NCBI GenBank assembly: GCA_949592205.1
Contig: CATIUR010000004.1
Span: 63,089,837-63,153,836, forward strand
Reading direction: 5' to 3'
DNA: 64,000 nucleotides
From: Helichrysum umbraculigerum
Taxonomy: Eukaryota; Streptophyta; Magnoliopsida; Asterales; Asteraceae
Below the pieces are notes generated by a model that was not told the origin of the DNA, made no database searches, and saw nothing but the letters and a program-made list of their open reading frames with translations. A program made the position numbers and the translations under genes. Positions 44,043 to 54,490 of this stretch are shown here, in pieces (the stretch's first letter is position 1; each line of letters starts with the position of its first letter).

Positions 44043-45254
44043 ATGGCGAGGAGTTTTGAAAGTGATGCAAACAATTACAATTTGGTTGGTATTTATGATT
44101 CTGAGAGTTTGGTGTCAAGGGTAGAAAGTGAAATTCCATCATTCACTCATTTAGGCCGCAAGGTTGTGCCTATCACATCCTCATGTGAAGAATTATTGGG
44201 TGCGATTGCGAATGTGAGATGGGACATTCCTTTTACAGCTGAACTAATCAGGATATCCCATGTTTATTTCTCAGATTATCAACTGGCATTAGTACAGAAC
44301 TTATTAGATAGTGCAGAAGTGGTAAGACAATTTGGGGATTCTCAGCAGTTTCTGGATGATCTTTTTGACTTTGAGGAATCTATAACCTTAAGGATTGAGG
44401 AGGAGAAAGTATTATTTGCCAATCAAAAGAGGCGATATGTTGAGATTTATGAAATTTTAAGACAACATTCGTTTCCTTATTCGGCTAAGCAGGCAGCATG
44501 TCTTAGCCGTATGGTTAAAGCTTGTTATGAGTTAACAGGTCATCCAACTTCCGAAGCTGATAAGGAATTTTTAGCTGGTTTAAAGGATCTGGTTCAATTG
44601 TTAAAGATAGATGATCATCTCAAGGATGAGACACCTCATTGTTTTGTAGTGAGTAACACTATTCACTATCACATGAATAGAATGGTTGAACAGTTAGATC
44701 GTCTTGCTAAGGAAGAGGAAGGAAGACCACGCCCGAATTTTATTCACCCAACTGGTGAAATTGATTTAGCAACATATCTAGTGGCGAATATGAGAGAGTT
44801 AGTGGATGAGACTAAGATTCTGTACCTAAACGAACATTTCCACTATGGAATGGTGGAAATTTACATGAGATTTGTTGAGATATTCAGGAGTTCAGGTTTG
44901 TGTTTTAACAGACTTCAAGAGCAAGTTTTGCGGGAGATTGAAGGCTTAATCAGAAGTTTGAAGGAAACTCCATTGATGAGCAAGCATCATCAGATTGGAG
45001 AGTCATGTTTAGAATTTATTGGTGAGCTTGAGGATGACAGTCCAGAGCGAGAAGTTAAGTTAGTTGGTAATGATGAAGTGTGGGATGAAGAAGGAGAAGT
45101 AACTAAGTCAGTATTGAAGATCAGCTGGGATTTAATTTATCTGCTTCCTGTGGTTAACAAGCATTTGGCAAATTTTCCAACTTTTGGTCATGGGATTATT
45201 AACATCCTTCCCATTGTCACTGAGCATTTCCTTGCTATCTATCCGAATCAGTGA
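44043..45254 (+). CDS. E4 ORF A, unknown protein
   Basis: 403 residues starting MARSFESDANNYNLVGIYD. The start follows splice-acceptor-like TTTTCAG and TTTATTTAG and lies 340 bp after the PBS, the place of gag. The protein is acidic, mostly helical in pattern, without Cys knuckle, protease or RT motifs. Its middle (about residues 137-190, YEILRQHSFPYSAKQAACLS...LTGHPTSEADKEFLAGL) aligns by eye with E3 ORF A (TKYPFTSTQKDEISELCKL...TTGEPDSPEENAFMEVV). A later part (GMVEIYMRFVEIFRSSGLCFNRLQEQV) aligns with the E3 segment spanning the E5 insertion. It could be a diverged Gag-like structural protein, but I see no proof. I do not recognise the family. Confidence 0.7.
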   Translation: MARSFESDANNYNLVGIYDSESLVSRVESEIPSFTHLGRKVVPITSSCEELLGAIANVRWDIPFTAELIRISHVYFSDYQLALVQNLLDSAEVVRQFGDSQQFLDDLFDFEESITLRIEEEKVLFANQKRRYVEIYEILRQHSFPYSAKQAACLSRMVKACYELTGHPTSEADKEFLAGLKDLVQLLKIDDHLKDETPHCFVVSNTIHYHMNRMVEQLDRLAKEEEGRPRPNFIHPTGEIDLATYLVANMRELVDETKILYLNEHFHYGMVEIYMRFVEIFRSSGLCFNRLQEQVLREIEGLIRSLKETPLMSKHHQIGESCLEFIGELEDDSPEREVKLVGNDEVWDEEGEVTKSVLKISWDLIYLLPVVNKHLANFPTFGHGIINILPIVTEHFLAIYPNQ

Positions 45255-45564
45255 TTCATTTCCTTTTCTATTCCTTATGCTATTGGATTGTTTCTAACAT
45301 TTTGGTTTGTTTTGGATTATGTTAGACTTTTTGTTTGTTTGGATTTTTGTTTTTGAATGTGTGATTTGAATATTATTATTATTTTGAATATTTTTCTTTT
45401 CAATGTTTGTTAATTTTTGTTATTTATTTTATAGTGTGGAATTGTGAAGATTTTGAAGTCGTGATTATCATCCAGGTTTGAGATTTAATTATATAAAGTT
45501 AGTGGTGAATTTGGGTTAAAATTTGGGTTGAAAATCGTTTGTTGAAAAATTCTGATTTTTCAAA

Positions 45565-45694
45565 CCATACGCCGTATGGAATCCATACGCCGTATGGATT
45601 GGTTGGGCCGCTGGACTGGGCCGTTGACTGGGTTTAATGAGTTGACTTGGGCCTATTTAATCCATACGCCGTATGGAATCCATACGCCGTATGG
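45565..45694 (+). promoter_or_regulatory. Internal promoter-like module before E4 ORF B
   Basis: Two pairs of perfect CCATACGCCGTATGG palindromes (45565-45579, 45583-45597; 45662-45676, 45680-45694) enclose three TGGGCC motifs (45604, 45617, 45648) and CTATTTAAT. The LTR has the same order of pair, TGGGCY motifs, pair, then ATGGATCAAAAAT. TGGGCY (site II) is a known plant promoter element bound by TCP proteins. I infer that this module starts a separate ORF B transcript. Confidence 0.6.
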
Positions 45695-45867
45695 ATCAAA
45701 AATGCAGAAAACCGCCAGCAGCCTCCTTCTTTCTCATTTTTCATTCCAAAACCTTTTTCTCAAAAACCACCTACGGTTTCCACACCCACAACCCCCAAAC
45801 GGAAATTCCGGCAACGTATTCATCGCCATTTTTGCATATTCGTGTTACACGCACTTTCCTTTACAAG

Positions 45868-46570
45868 GTATAACTTCCCATTTTCATTTTCGTTGTTTAA
45901 TTCGTTCGTTTGGAATTTAGGGTTTATGATAGAATTTTGGGTATTTTGGATACGCGTATGATTATTGGCATGTTTTGATTGAGTTATGTTCTAATTGCTA
46001 TATGCATTGCAATGGCATGTTCATTTTTCAATTGTATCGCATATTCGGTATTATTTGAATTATTCGTTAATGATGATTAAATGTGAATGAATTGAGTTGT
46101 GCTCAATTATGCTATGTTTAATTCAGTGCTTATTAAATTTCTGACCACATGATGATTAATGCAAATATTTGTTTGGTACACACGTGTTTGTGATTACGGT
46201 CATGTGATAAATTGTTATATTGATTAATTGTCTTACAATAATTCATTTTGAGTTTGTATGAATGTTTGCTAGTTGCTAATACTCGAGTTTAGTGATTGTG
46301 CAATTTCGTATATTCAGAATGGTACCAAGTTATTATAATACATTTGATTATGCAATTGTCAGGAATATTTATTTAAGGATATACATGTATGCATATTGAG
46401 TAGTTTTGTTTAAATTACAATTCAGTTTAATGAAATTGATTGTTGCGGTAGTTTTAGGCTAAACCTTTATGGTGGATTATTCAATTTTAAGCCGAAATGC
46501 TGCCGAAATTTGTAGTGATCCTTTTGCAATTAACTGCTTATTTAGTATTATTAACAATTGTTTTGTTTAG
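45868..46570 (+). other. Putative 5' UTR intron before E4 ORF B
   Basis: CAAG|GTATAA at 45867/45868 and TTTTGTTTAG|CAG at 46570 are good plant splice sites. The enclosed 703 bp is T-rich, without long frames. ORF B's ATG follows 9 bp after the acceptor. E3 has the same arrangement (59986-60973). Confidence 0.6.
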
Positions 46571-46578
46571 CAGTTATC

Positions 46579-47988
46579 ATGTCTAACAGGAGAGCAAGAG
46601 GAGGTGAGACTTTGGGAAACCCATTGATTAGATCACATAGATACCTCACGTTTCATGGGTCATATACTGAGACTGCTAGGATGAAGTTTGGAGATCGTCT
46701 GGCTTCCAATATTGGCCAGTCTATTGAGGTGTTTGATGCTGTTAACTGGAATGTTTTGGAGCATGTGATTGCTAGAGAAGGGTTTACTAATGGTGCTGAA
46801 GCCATTAGGAATTTACTGGCTATTCCATACGTATTAGAGGATGGAAACATTGGATTTGTTTCCTATGCTTGGTCCCGGTTATTCAGTATCAGGGAGGATA
46901 TCTACAGAGAGTTGGTTGTAGAGTTTTACAGCACTTTTAGGTTTGATGCCAGGTTGACCCAATGGAATGAGTATTCCATTTTCTTCCAGCTAGGGGGACA
47001 GCCCAGACAGATGACCTTGGTTCAGTTTGCTTTGGGTTTGGGGCTTTATGAGCCCAATGAGCTGGATAACCCTCACTTTCTAGACCACATTTCTGCAGGT
47101 GCTGTGAAGAAGCTCACTGATTTAGAAGTTGAGCAGGAGTGGCAGTTTATTGCCCAGGGTGCTTACGGTAGTTCGACGCCTTCTTACACGCGTATTCGAG
47201 ATCCTCGTCATCGACTCATTCACAGATTGTTGATTTACACCATTGTGGGTCGCAAGGAGGGGCCTGATAAAGTTTCGAGGCCTGACTTGTTTTATTTGAG
47301 TTCGATTATCAGGAAGAGGTTAGTGAATGTACCTTGGAGGTTGGCTAAGTGGATGTCGAAGAGAGCTACTGGTACTAGAGATGGTAGTAGTTTGTGTGGA
47401 GGTCACTTTGTTACTCGATTGGCGAGATATCTTGGTTTGGCTACTCAGGATGAGATGGGCTCATGCACGATTGTTCAGCCTAGTATGGGTTGGCTGACTG
47501 CACGCCGGTTGGAGGCGTTTGCTCTCATTGAGCCATGCACCACGTATGGAGGTCCTGCAGAGATGTATTACTGGGTTCCGATTACTCCGGTGGGACAGAC
47601 TTTGCAGTCGAGGCAGGCTAGAGCCAGAGGAGATACGAGTGGCAGTGATAGAGGTCGAGGTACGGCACGAGGCCGTAACAGAGGGTATGCTACAGAGTTT
47701 GATCAGTTGTCTCAGCAGATGCATCAGATGCAGTTACAGCAGACTCAGAGGTTTGATCAGATAGATCTAATGCAGAGACATCATTTCCATCAGACCAGTG
47801 CACACTTGGACTACCAGGATGGCTTGTTTGAGCAGTTGTTTGGTCAGTTTCCTTCTGGACCCTCATATCAGCCATTCCAGTACCAGATGCCACCAGAGTT
47901 CATGCCACGACCACCACCACCATCGCAGTCAGAGTATGGAGCGCCTTCCCATCAGTACCGGTATCGCCAGGATGACGACAGTGATTAG
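46579..47988 (+). CDS. E4 ORF B, Athila ORF1-like protein
   Basis: 469 residues from MSNRRARGGETLGNPL. An in-frame ATG at 46558 lies before the likely splice acceptor, so 46579 is preferred. Residues about 90-180 show the pattern of the Arabidopsis Athila ORF1 family: SRLFSIREDIYRELVVEFYSTF, a gap, then FFQLGGQPRQMTLVQFALGL and GLYEP. The C-terminal third is low-complexity: Arg/Gly-rich, then Gln/His-rich (QQMHQMQLQQTQRFDQ) and Pro-rich with an acidic tail. Similar domains are widespread in plant genomes as transposon proteins of unknown biochemical role. E3 ORF B is its diverged homologue. It sits where Athila elements have env-like or accessory ORFs, but no membrane segment is seen. Confidence 0.75.
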   Translation: MSNRRARGGETLGNPLIRSHRYLTFHGSYTETARMKFGDRLASNIGQSIEVFDAVNWNVLEHVIAREGFTNGAEAIRNLLAIPYVLEDGNIGFVSYAWSRLFSIREDIYRELVVEFYSTFRFDARLTQWNEYSIFFQLGGQPRQMTLVQFALGLGLYEPNELDNPHFLDHISAGAVKKLTDLEVEQEWQFIAQGAYGSSTPSYTRIRDPRHRLIHRLLIYTIVGRKEGPDKVSRPDLFYLSSIIRKRLVNVPWRLAKWMSKRATGTRDGSSLCGGHFVTRLARYLGLATQDEMGSCTIVQPSMGWLTARRLEAFALIEPCTTYGGPAEMYYWVPITPVGQTLQSRQARARGDTSGSDRGRGTARGRNRGYATEFDQLSQQMHQMQLQQTQRFDQIDLMQRHHFHQTSAHLDYQDGLFEQLFGQFPSGPSYQPFQYQMPPEFMPRPPPPSQSEYGAPSHQYRYRQDDDSD

Positions 47989-49502
47989 GATGATGTTCAT
48001 CCTATTTGGTTTATGATTCCAGACACTATTATTATTATTGTTTTATTATTATTATTATGACTGTTTTTTATTTTATTTTGTAGGTTTTATTAATTATGTC
48101 GGATTGGTAGTTTTAGGGTTTGGTTGTTTTTAATTCGGTTGTTTTATTTATTTATTTGGTATTGTTTAATTATGTTTGTTGATTGTTCCCTCAGAATTGT
48201 GTTGTGAGTACGTGTCATGCTGGCAGTAAGTTCAGCACAACGAATAATTGAATCGCGAGGATGTGGGAAATTCGTATCATCCTTGTCATTAAACTGCACA
48301 CTATTCCAGGGGAGTTTTTCTGTTCTAAGTTCTTTTCTCTTTTTCCCGTTTTAAGCATGTCATTATTTGTACAATGAGGGCATTGTACATCTTTAAGTGG
48401 GGGATGGGAGAGAAAAGAAGTGAAATTTCCACATAATTGGTTGTTAATAAGTAAATGATTTTGTAATTTGGTTAATAGTTATCTTATTAAGGTAAGTAAC
48501 TAGGAGGTTATGAGTTGCCCATTTTTCAACCAAATTTTTGCATTTAAATTTCTTGTTTTCTAGGGATAATTATTTTGTAACTTTGTAGGTTAAATTTAAA
48601 ATTTTCTACACTTTTAATTAACAACTTAAGCTATTAAAGATATTATTTAGCTTCATTATATGATGTATTGATAGGCGATTTATATGAGAATGTTTGAGCT
48701 GTTAAGAAATGATAATTAAGGAGTAAATATTTCTTTTAGATGAATTTTAGCTATGTATGACGTATGTCTTAATTTTCATATTAGTAATGTGTGATATGCC
48801 ATATTTTTGAGAATTTAATTAATAATCATTTGGGGATATACTGGGTGTTGTTTCCTTTGTTGTACGAAAGTACAGACCTGGTCTCCGTTAGTATATTTAA
48901 TGAAAAAGAGCAAAAGAGTTTAAAAACTCGTAATTTTAAAATGTGGTCAAATTAAGTCGCTCTGTTGTACTGAGGTACAGACCTGTCACCAATGGTTTGA
49001 CTAAAAACATTATTGCTAAACCAAAATCAAGTTATGTTGCTTTGTTGTGTGGAGGCACAGACCTGTCACCTCTGTCTTGATTTGAAAAATGATTGTTTTG
49101 ATTAAAATTTCAAAATATGTAATATTGGCATATTATGAGTATGAAAGTATATAGTTTTTGGGAATCTAAGGGAATATTTACACGAATAATAATAAGTTGA
49201 GCTCGAGTATTCAATTATAGATTGTTTAAGTGGATAACAATATCAGTAATCATTGTGAACTATTTGATGTTTTAGAATAATAACTCTATGTGTAGATCAG
49301 TTTTTGTAAATCTCAGAGTTTCTTAATAATTGTTTTTAGAATTAACAGAATTTTAAATTTAAACATTTGGGTTGAAGACGGGTGATGTTGTGTAATTCCT
49401 ACTTTAGTTGTTTAGTTTAATGGAGATGACTGTTTTCCTAAGAACTTGATTTTTGAATCGATAGTCTACTTGAGGACAAGTAGGATTTAAGTGGGTGATG
49501 TT
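47989..49502 (+). other. E4 3' non-coding region and PPT
   Basis: Contains TGTACAATG/GCATTGTACA (about 48368-48390) followed by AAGTGGGGGATGGGAG, an internal PPT-like tract. Then come three copies of GTTGTAC...GTACAGACCTG (about 48859, 48964, 49045). The region ends TTGAGGACAAGTAGGATTTA and the true PPT AAGTGGGTGATG just before the LTR. The stretch 48646-49275 has a diverged counterpart in E5. Confidence 0.7.
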
Positions 49503-51064
49503 TGATAAACGCTCAAAAGTACTATATTTTAGTAGTATTTTACCCCTAATCTTGATTGTTTTTATTGCATTTTGTTTAGAATAGATATTGATTTCGTTCA
49601 TATTTGCAATTAGATGTGGAAATGGAGCGTTTATGGAAAAGGAACGGAAAACAGTCAATAATCGAGCTAAATGATGCATATTTGAAGAATAATGAGAGCC
49701 GAAGTCGAAGAAAAGAATGAAATAAGAAAAATCAAGAAATCGGCTGGAAAAAGCATCCATACGCCGTATGAAATCTATACGCCGTATGGATTGCAGCAGT
49801 GGAGGCCCAGGTTACGCGAGTCTGGGCTGGGCTTGAAATCAATCCATACGCCGTATGGAAATCCATACGCCGTATGGATCAAAAATCACAGAAGTATAAA
49901 AACGCGTAAAAACCTTATTTCGACAGTTTGAAAGGGTTTTTCGTTTTCTTTCGGTTTCAGACGAATTTTAGGGTTTTAATTTCGTATTTTAGGGTTAGTT
50001 TGGAGGTACGGAAGCTAAGGAACGAGGATAATTCGCTCTAATCTTTCGTAGTTCATCGTTAATCGATTCGGTATATTTCGTTTCTTTATTTTCATTGAAG
50101 AATTTGATATAATGAATCTGAATATATCTGTTTTGATGATGAATTGAATATCCAAAGTGATTGTGTAGTTTATTTAACTTAGATTATGATTATGGAACGA
50201 TTGTTATTGCGTATTGAATAAGTTATTTGATTGAAAACGGTTATATTACTCGTGGACACTTGTTTATTGGTAACTAGTTATTATTGTTACTTCACGTGGT
50301 TAATAATGTTGTTGAGATTGAGTTCCTTTAATGTTATTAACTATTGATGGTCATAACTTTAGGGTTTTGATTTATCACTAAATACGTTGAGTCTGATAGG
50401 TCGAGTATTATATAATAATTTACTTTAAAACGAGCAAGACAATAAGTTAATTATTGGGTATTGTTGAGTCATACCAATAGAGTTAATTATAAGGCGCTGT
50501 GAATGTTTAATGCATAATTTAGGGAAAGGCACACAATTGACTGATCATCTTGTGACATTGGAACCAGTGTTTCATGTTGGACCCTAGATTATAGGAATTA
50601 GTTGGACCCGAAACGTTAGCTAGTTCATATTCGACTTAGTATTCATTGAAGAATTTGGTATTAAGTTGATCTAAAAGAATCACAATTAGATAATCAATAC
50701 GTAATCAATCGGGAAATATGAATCTAAGTGACATTAACTATACAATTACTTGTTCCTTCCAATTAGGATTTATTATTATTATTTGTTGGTTATTTTAATT
50801 TAAGTTTTATTCAAGTTTGTTTATTTTAATTAATTGTTTTCTAAAATGTTCGCACGGAACTAAAACGCACCCCTTATTTACTGTTTTTTAGTTAATTGTT
50901 AATTTTCTATTATTAAATATTCCACCTTTTCCCTGTGTTCGAACTTGACTTACCAATCTATATTTACAAATGATCGGGTATTCTTGCCTGGTTGCTTGAA
51001 AGTATTTATTAGGTATTTCTATTTATAAATTGTAAAACAAGACGCGCTTTCACAAGCGACATCA
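49503..51064 (+). repeat. E4 3' LTR
   Basis: 1,562 bp, about 99% like the 5' LTR by eye. Two of its four palindromes carry point changes (CCATACGCCGTATGA, CTATACGCCGTATGG). TATAAAAA at 49895-49902. Confidence 0.9.
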
Positions 51065-52132
51065 GAAACCTAGTAATTAGGACCTGATCAACCTTAATTA
51101 TGGTAAGTAGTTATCTGTGCCCATGACATGCAATAAGTAAGACACAATGAAATCACTCGTTGTATATATTAGGTTTACATTTCTGCACTGCTTTACATTT
51201 AATTAGTTAGAGTGTCATTTTCGCTGTCAATTACTCTTGACCGCGTGTTGGATATAAGAAGCAGTGGAAATCCCATGTAAAGTACACTGTCTATTATTGA
51301 AAGGCATGGTCCTCATATGAAACACGTTTTATCAAACTGCGGATAATCTGGAGATGTATAACTATTTGAAAAGGAGAACTTAAGTCATAAGTCGAAGTAT
51401 TTAGAACTTAACTAAACAAAGACGAGACTTAGGATTAGAACAAAGTTCTAGTTACCTAGAGTTCATGAAACCCTAAGTCTTACATAATCGGCCGTCCAAA
51501 CATACAAAGCTATTAATCTTCGTGCTAATGGAGTAGTAAATTACCTTAGGAGTTAAGAACGGTCGGACCTATGAGACGATACGCTACTGATTCATGCACC
51601 TCGGTATAAAACCAAAATAGGTTGTTCATCTTTCAACTAGATGAGTATTGGAAGTCTGCGTATTGCTCCGATCAGAATCACGATAACCTAGTTCCAAGTG
51701 ACACGCCAATGGGAAACTGAGTTGGTAGGGTTCTAGAGTTTACGCCTAGTAATTTATTTCCCACATTATGTATCAACCCTATTTGTTCTGTCATCCTGAA
51801 ATATTAATCATCGAAATCTCAGCAATCACATCTTTATCTTTATCCGCTTTCCTGCATTTTAATTTCCTGCAATTTTCTTTTCTGCATTTTAATTATCTGT
51901 CTTTAAATCCCAAAACCTACCTACTTTGTGCCATCCTAAATGCTTCCCTACCGAAAGTGTTAACTTTAATCGCCCACACGTTTGTATTCATAGAACGATC
52001 TTAGGTCATACTTACCGCTTACTAACCAGAGTAGGTAGTACGTATAATTTAAGCCCCGGAAAATATAAATTTAAAACCCATGCTGCGATCGCATCATCAT
52101 TTGAAAAACAACGACACGGTGTGAGCACATCA
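51065..52132 (+). repeat. E3 5' LTR, second part
   Basis: Continues the E3 LTR after E4. The last 150 bp (AACGATCTTAGGTCATACTT..., GACACGGTG...) are homologous to the end of the element A LTR on the opposite strand, which fixes the orientation. The first 800 bp have no clear counterpart in A, so this LTR type differs or has diverged. Ends ACATCA at 52132. Confidence 0.65.
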
Positions 52133-52138
52133 AGTTTT

Positions 52139-52156
52139 TGGCGCCGCTGCCGGGGA
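52139..52156 (+). other. E3 primer-binding site (tRNA-Asp type)
   Basis: TGGCGCCGCTGCCGGGGA six bases after the LTR, one base from the Athila tRNA-Asp PBS. Confidence 0.85.
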
Positions 52157-52309
52157 ATCTCAAACGTAGATTCAAGCCACCTTAAGTAGTAGTATTTAGG
52201 AGATCCTTCCGATTGATTCCTTCTTAGAAATCTCTCGAAAGTTACTTTAAGTAGTTTTACTTTGATTCGCTGTTAATTTAGTGTTAATTAGGATAATATT
52301 AGTTTAAAC

Positions 52310-53557
52310 ATGACATCTAAAAAACCCACTTCTATTAGCACTTCAAAGGATGAATTATATGCTTCCCTAGAAGAATTTAGGATCCCACATTCCATTCCAA
52401 ACCATTTCCTGGACTTTGATGTCACGGATCAGCTACCTGACCTGGCATCATCTCCAGAAGATCACTCTCCAACTTTGCAAATGCCTAAAGTGTCAAAATC
52501 TGTCCACTTCGATTATCTTCCCGAAGAAAATCATGAAGTAAAGCCTCCAAAAACATGTGACCTAATTACCCTCATTCCTGAGACATCGGTATATGCCCAA
52601 ACCATATCCGATTCTCACAATGACGGTATCTTTCCATTCTCTTCATGCGAACCTAAATATACCATATACCGAGTGGTGGATAAGGTTCCATCCGTCGAAA
52701 TAGGACAACCTTGTTTTAAAGAACGCCACCTTGGTGCTTCTTTCGATCCTTCCCGAAGGGCAGACGTCTATAAAGCATTCTTCATACAATTGACCTATGC
52801 CAATCTCCCATTTTCCTTCAACCAACGAGAAACGATTGCTGGATTAGAAAAACAAGTAAACCTTCTTCTTCGTATGTCAAATCAAGAATGCGAAGGCCAC
52901 TCCACAAATTTCAAGGACCAAGAACTGAAGTTTGTAGCAGATTTAGATCTACTCCTCAAATCAATTTGCCGACATGGATTACCTTCCAACATCTATGATA
53001 TTAATCAATCACAATGTCGCCACAATGATCAACAAACTTGAGTTCTGGACAGAACAAAACCCGATTACCTTTCTTGGTAAAATTCCGTTCTTTGTTGATC
53101 CCGCTTCTTAACTAATCTCAAAATTGCGAGAAGTTTTTCCTAATTCCACAAAGGAAAGAACCGACACAAGCTTCTTTGAAAAAAAGAAAAGACCTTCACG
53201 TCAAGCTTGTTCGAATCTTCATCTTCACCAAATACCCCTTCACTTCCACACAAAAAGACGAAATTAGTGAACTCTGTAAGCTAGTTAAACTTACAACCGG
53301 AGAACCTGATTCGCCGGAAGAGAATGCGTTTATGGAAGTTGTGAATAAACTCACTCACAATCTGAACTACAAAAACAAAGGAGAACGCGACGGTCTATCA
53401 AATCCCAAGAAGATAAGGAAGGCGTATAATAAGTTGATTGATGATCTTGTCAATTTAGGGTATGAGGAACGAGAGATCCTAGGAAGTTTAGAGGATCGTC
53501 ATTTTCTAGTTTACAATGTCATCTGGGAGCTATCGAAATGTTTTGTACTAAAAAATG
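52310..53557 (+). pseudogene. E3 ORF A, 5' part, frameshifted and split by E5
   Basis: The first frame (52310-53041, 243 residues) begins MTSKKPTSISTSKDELYASL. After stops and a frame change a second piece (from about 53170) reads KLVRIFIFTKYPFTSTQKDE, LTTGEPDSPEENAFMEVVNK and LEDRHFLVYNVIWELSKCF, which aligns with E4 ORF A. E5 interrupts it at 53557. After E5 the sequence goes on with VQLREQISTLS (59239-about 59290), matching NRLQEQVLREIEGL of E4. The piece is therefore the same unknown protein family as E4 ORF A, now dead. Codons after 53557 in the local frame belong to the E5 LTR. Confidence 0.65.
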
Positions 53558-54022
53558 TGTTGGTGCATTTTGTGTGTCAGTCAGTTGGTCAAACGTTTGT
53601 AATTGTCAAAGTCAATTAGTCTACGTATGTATAATGTTTAGTGTGTATATGCGAGTCTGTAAACGAATAGTGAAATAGAATATATACACAGAATTAGTGT
53701 TTATGCGACACTTAGCTAGTGTCGCACGGGTCGGTTCATGCGACACTTAGCTAGTGTCGCATGTAGGTCAGATTACACTATAAATAGAAGTGTTAAACTC
53801 AAAATTAGGGTTAGACATTTTGAGAGAAGGGTGTGAGCCGTTTTGTGTGTGAGAGAGGAGAAACGAGTTTGTATCTTGTAACGTTTATACTTCAAGTGTG
53901 AATATATACGAAAACGTTATAGAAATCGTGTGTTTGTGAATTATTATTCAATTGTTTGGATTCCGCACTTGCAATTGATCATACGATCCGATCAGATCCA
54001 AGCCAAGCAAACGGGACTTTCA
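53558..54022 (+). repeat. E5 5' LTR
   Basis: Two 19-bp palindromes CGACACTTAGCTAGTGTCG (about 53706-53724 and 53741-53759) lie directly upstream of the TATA box TATAAATA (53779-53786). Confidence 0.93.
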
Positions 54023-54024
54023 AC

Positions 54025-54036
54025 TGGTATCAGAGC
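54025..54036 (+). other. E5 primer-binding site (initiator tRNA-Met)
   Basis: TGGTATCAGAGC two bases after the LTR. Confidence 0.9.
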
Positions 54037-54244
54037 CAAGAATCGAGGATTCGTCGGTTTCGGATCGTTATTTTGAGTGTTTTCGGTTGATTCGCGAAGG
54101 TATTAATTGATTATAATTAGTTTCTGGGTTATTTGTGTTGATTATATCGTGTTTTGGGTTGATTTTTGAGCCCTGTTCATCGTTCGTTCGTCAATTTTCG
54201 TTAGGGTTTCGAAAAAATTCGTTTTTGGGGTTTTTGGGGCTGCT

Positions 54245-54490
54245 GGCCGCGACATAGCGTCACTTACCAGCGTCACTTCCTTACTAGCGTCACTTCCATA
54301 GCGACACTTCCTTAAGTGTCGCCAATTAGGGTTTCAGCGACACTTGATAGCGACACTTGTCTTTTAGCGACACTACATAGCGACACTTAATCGAGTGTCG
54401 CCATTTGACTTTCTGCGGTACTTCTATGCGTCACTACAGTGCGTCACTTCAGTGCGACACTTCTTAGCGACACTAACCTAGTGTCGCGCT
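54245..54490 (+). repeat. CGACACTT / CGTCACTT array in E5 leader
   Basis: About 16 copies of GCGACACTT or GCGTCACTT and the reverse AGTGTCGC, several as facing pairs, in the untranslated leader between PBS and gag. A run of about 24 A (54500-54524) follows. Confidence 0.88.

Larger units (their letters stand above)
42116..51064 (+). mobile_element. E4: two-ORF Athila-like element without pol, complete
   Basis: 8,949 bp with two 1,562-bp LTRs, PBS, GC-rich leader hairpin, ORF A, palindromic internal promoter-like module, intron, ORF B, conserved 3' non-coding module, PPT and LTR. Flanks are GCAAC (42111-42115) and GAAAC (51065-51069), a TSD with one mismatch. The LTRs differ by about 14 changes by eye. 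Neither ORF has RT, RNase H, protease or integrase motifs, yet both are open, so the family appears to be kept as a dependent but protein-coding element. Confidence 0.85.

Noticed and set aside
53176..53619. 147-codon frame as an independent gene
   Set aside because: Its first part is a continuation of E3 ORF A after a frame change and its last 20 codons are E5 LTR sequence.
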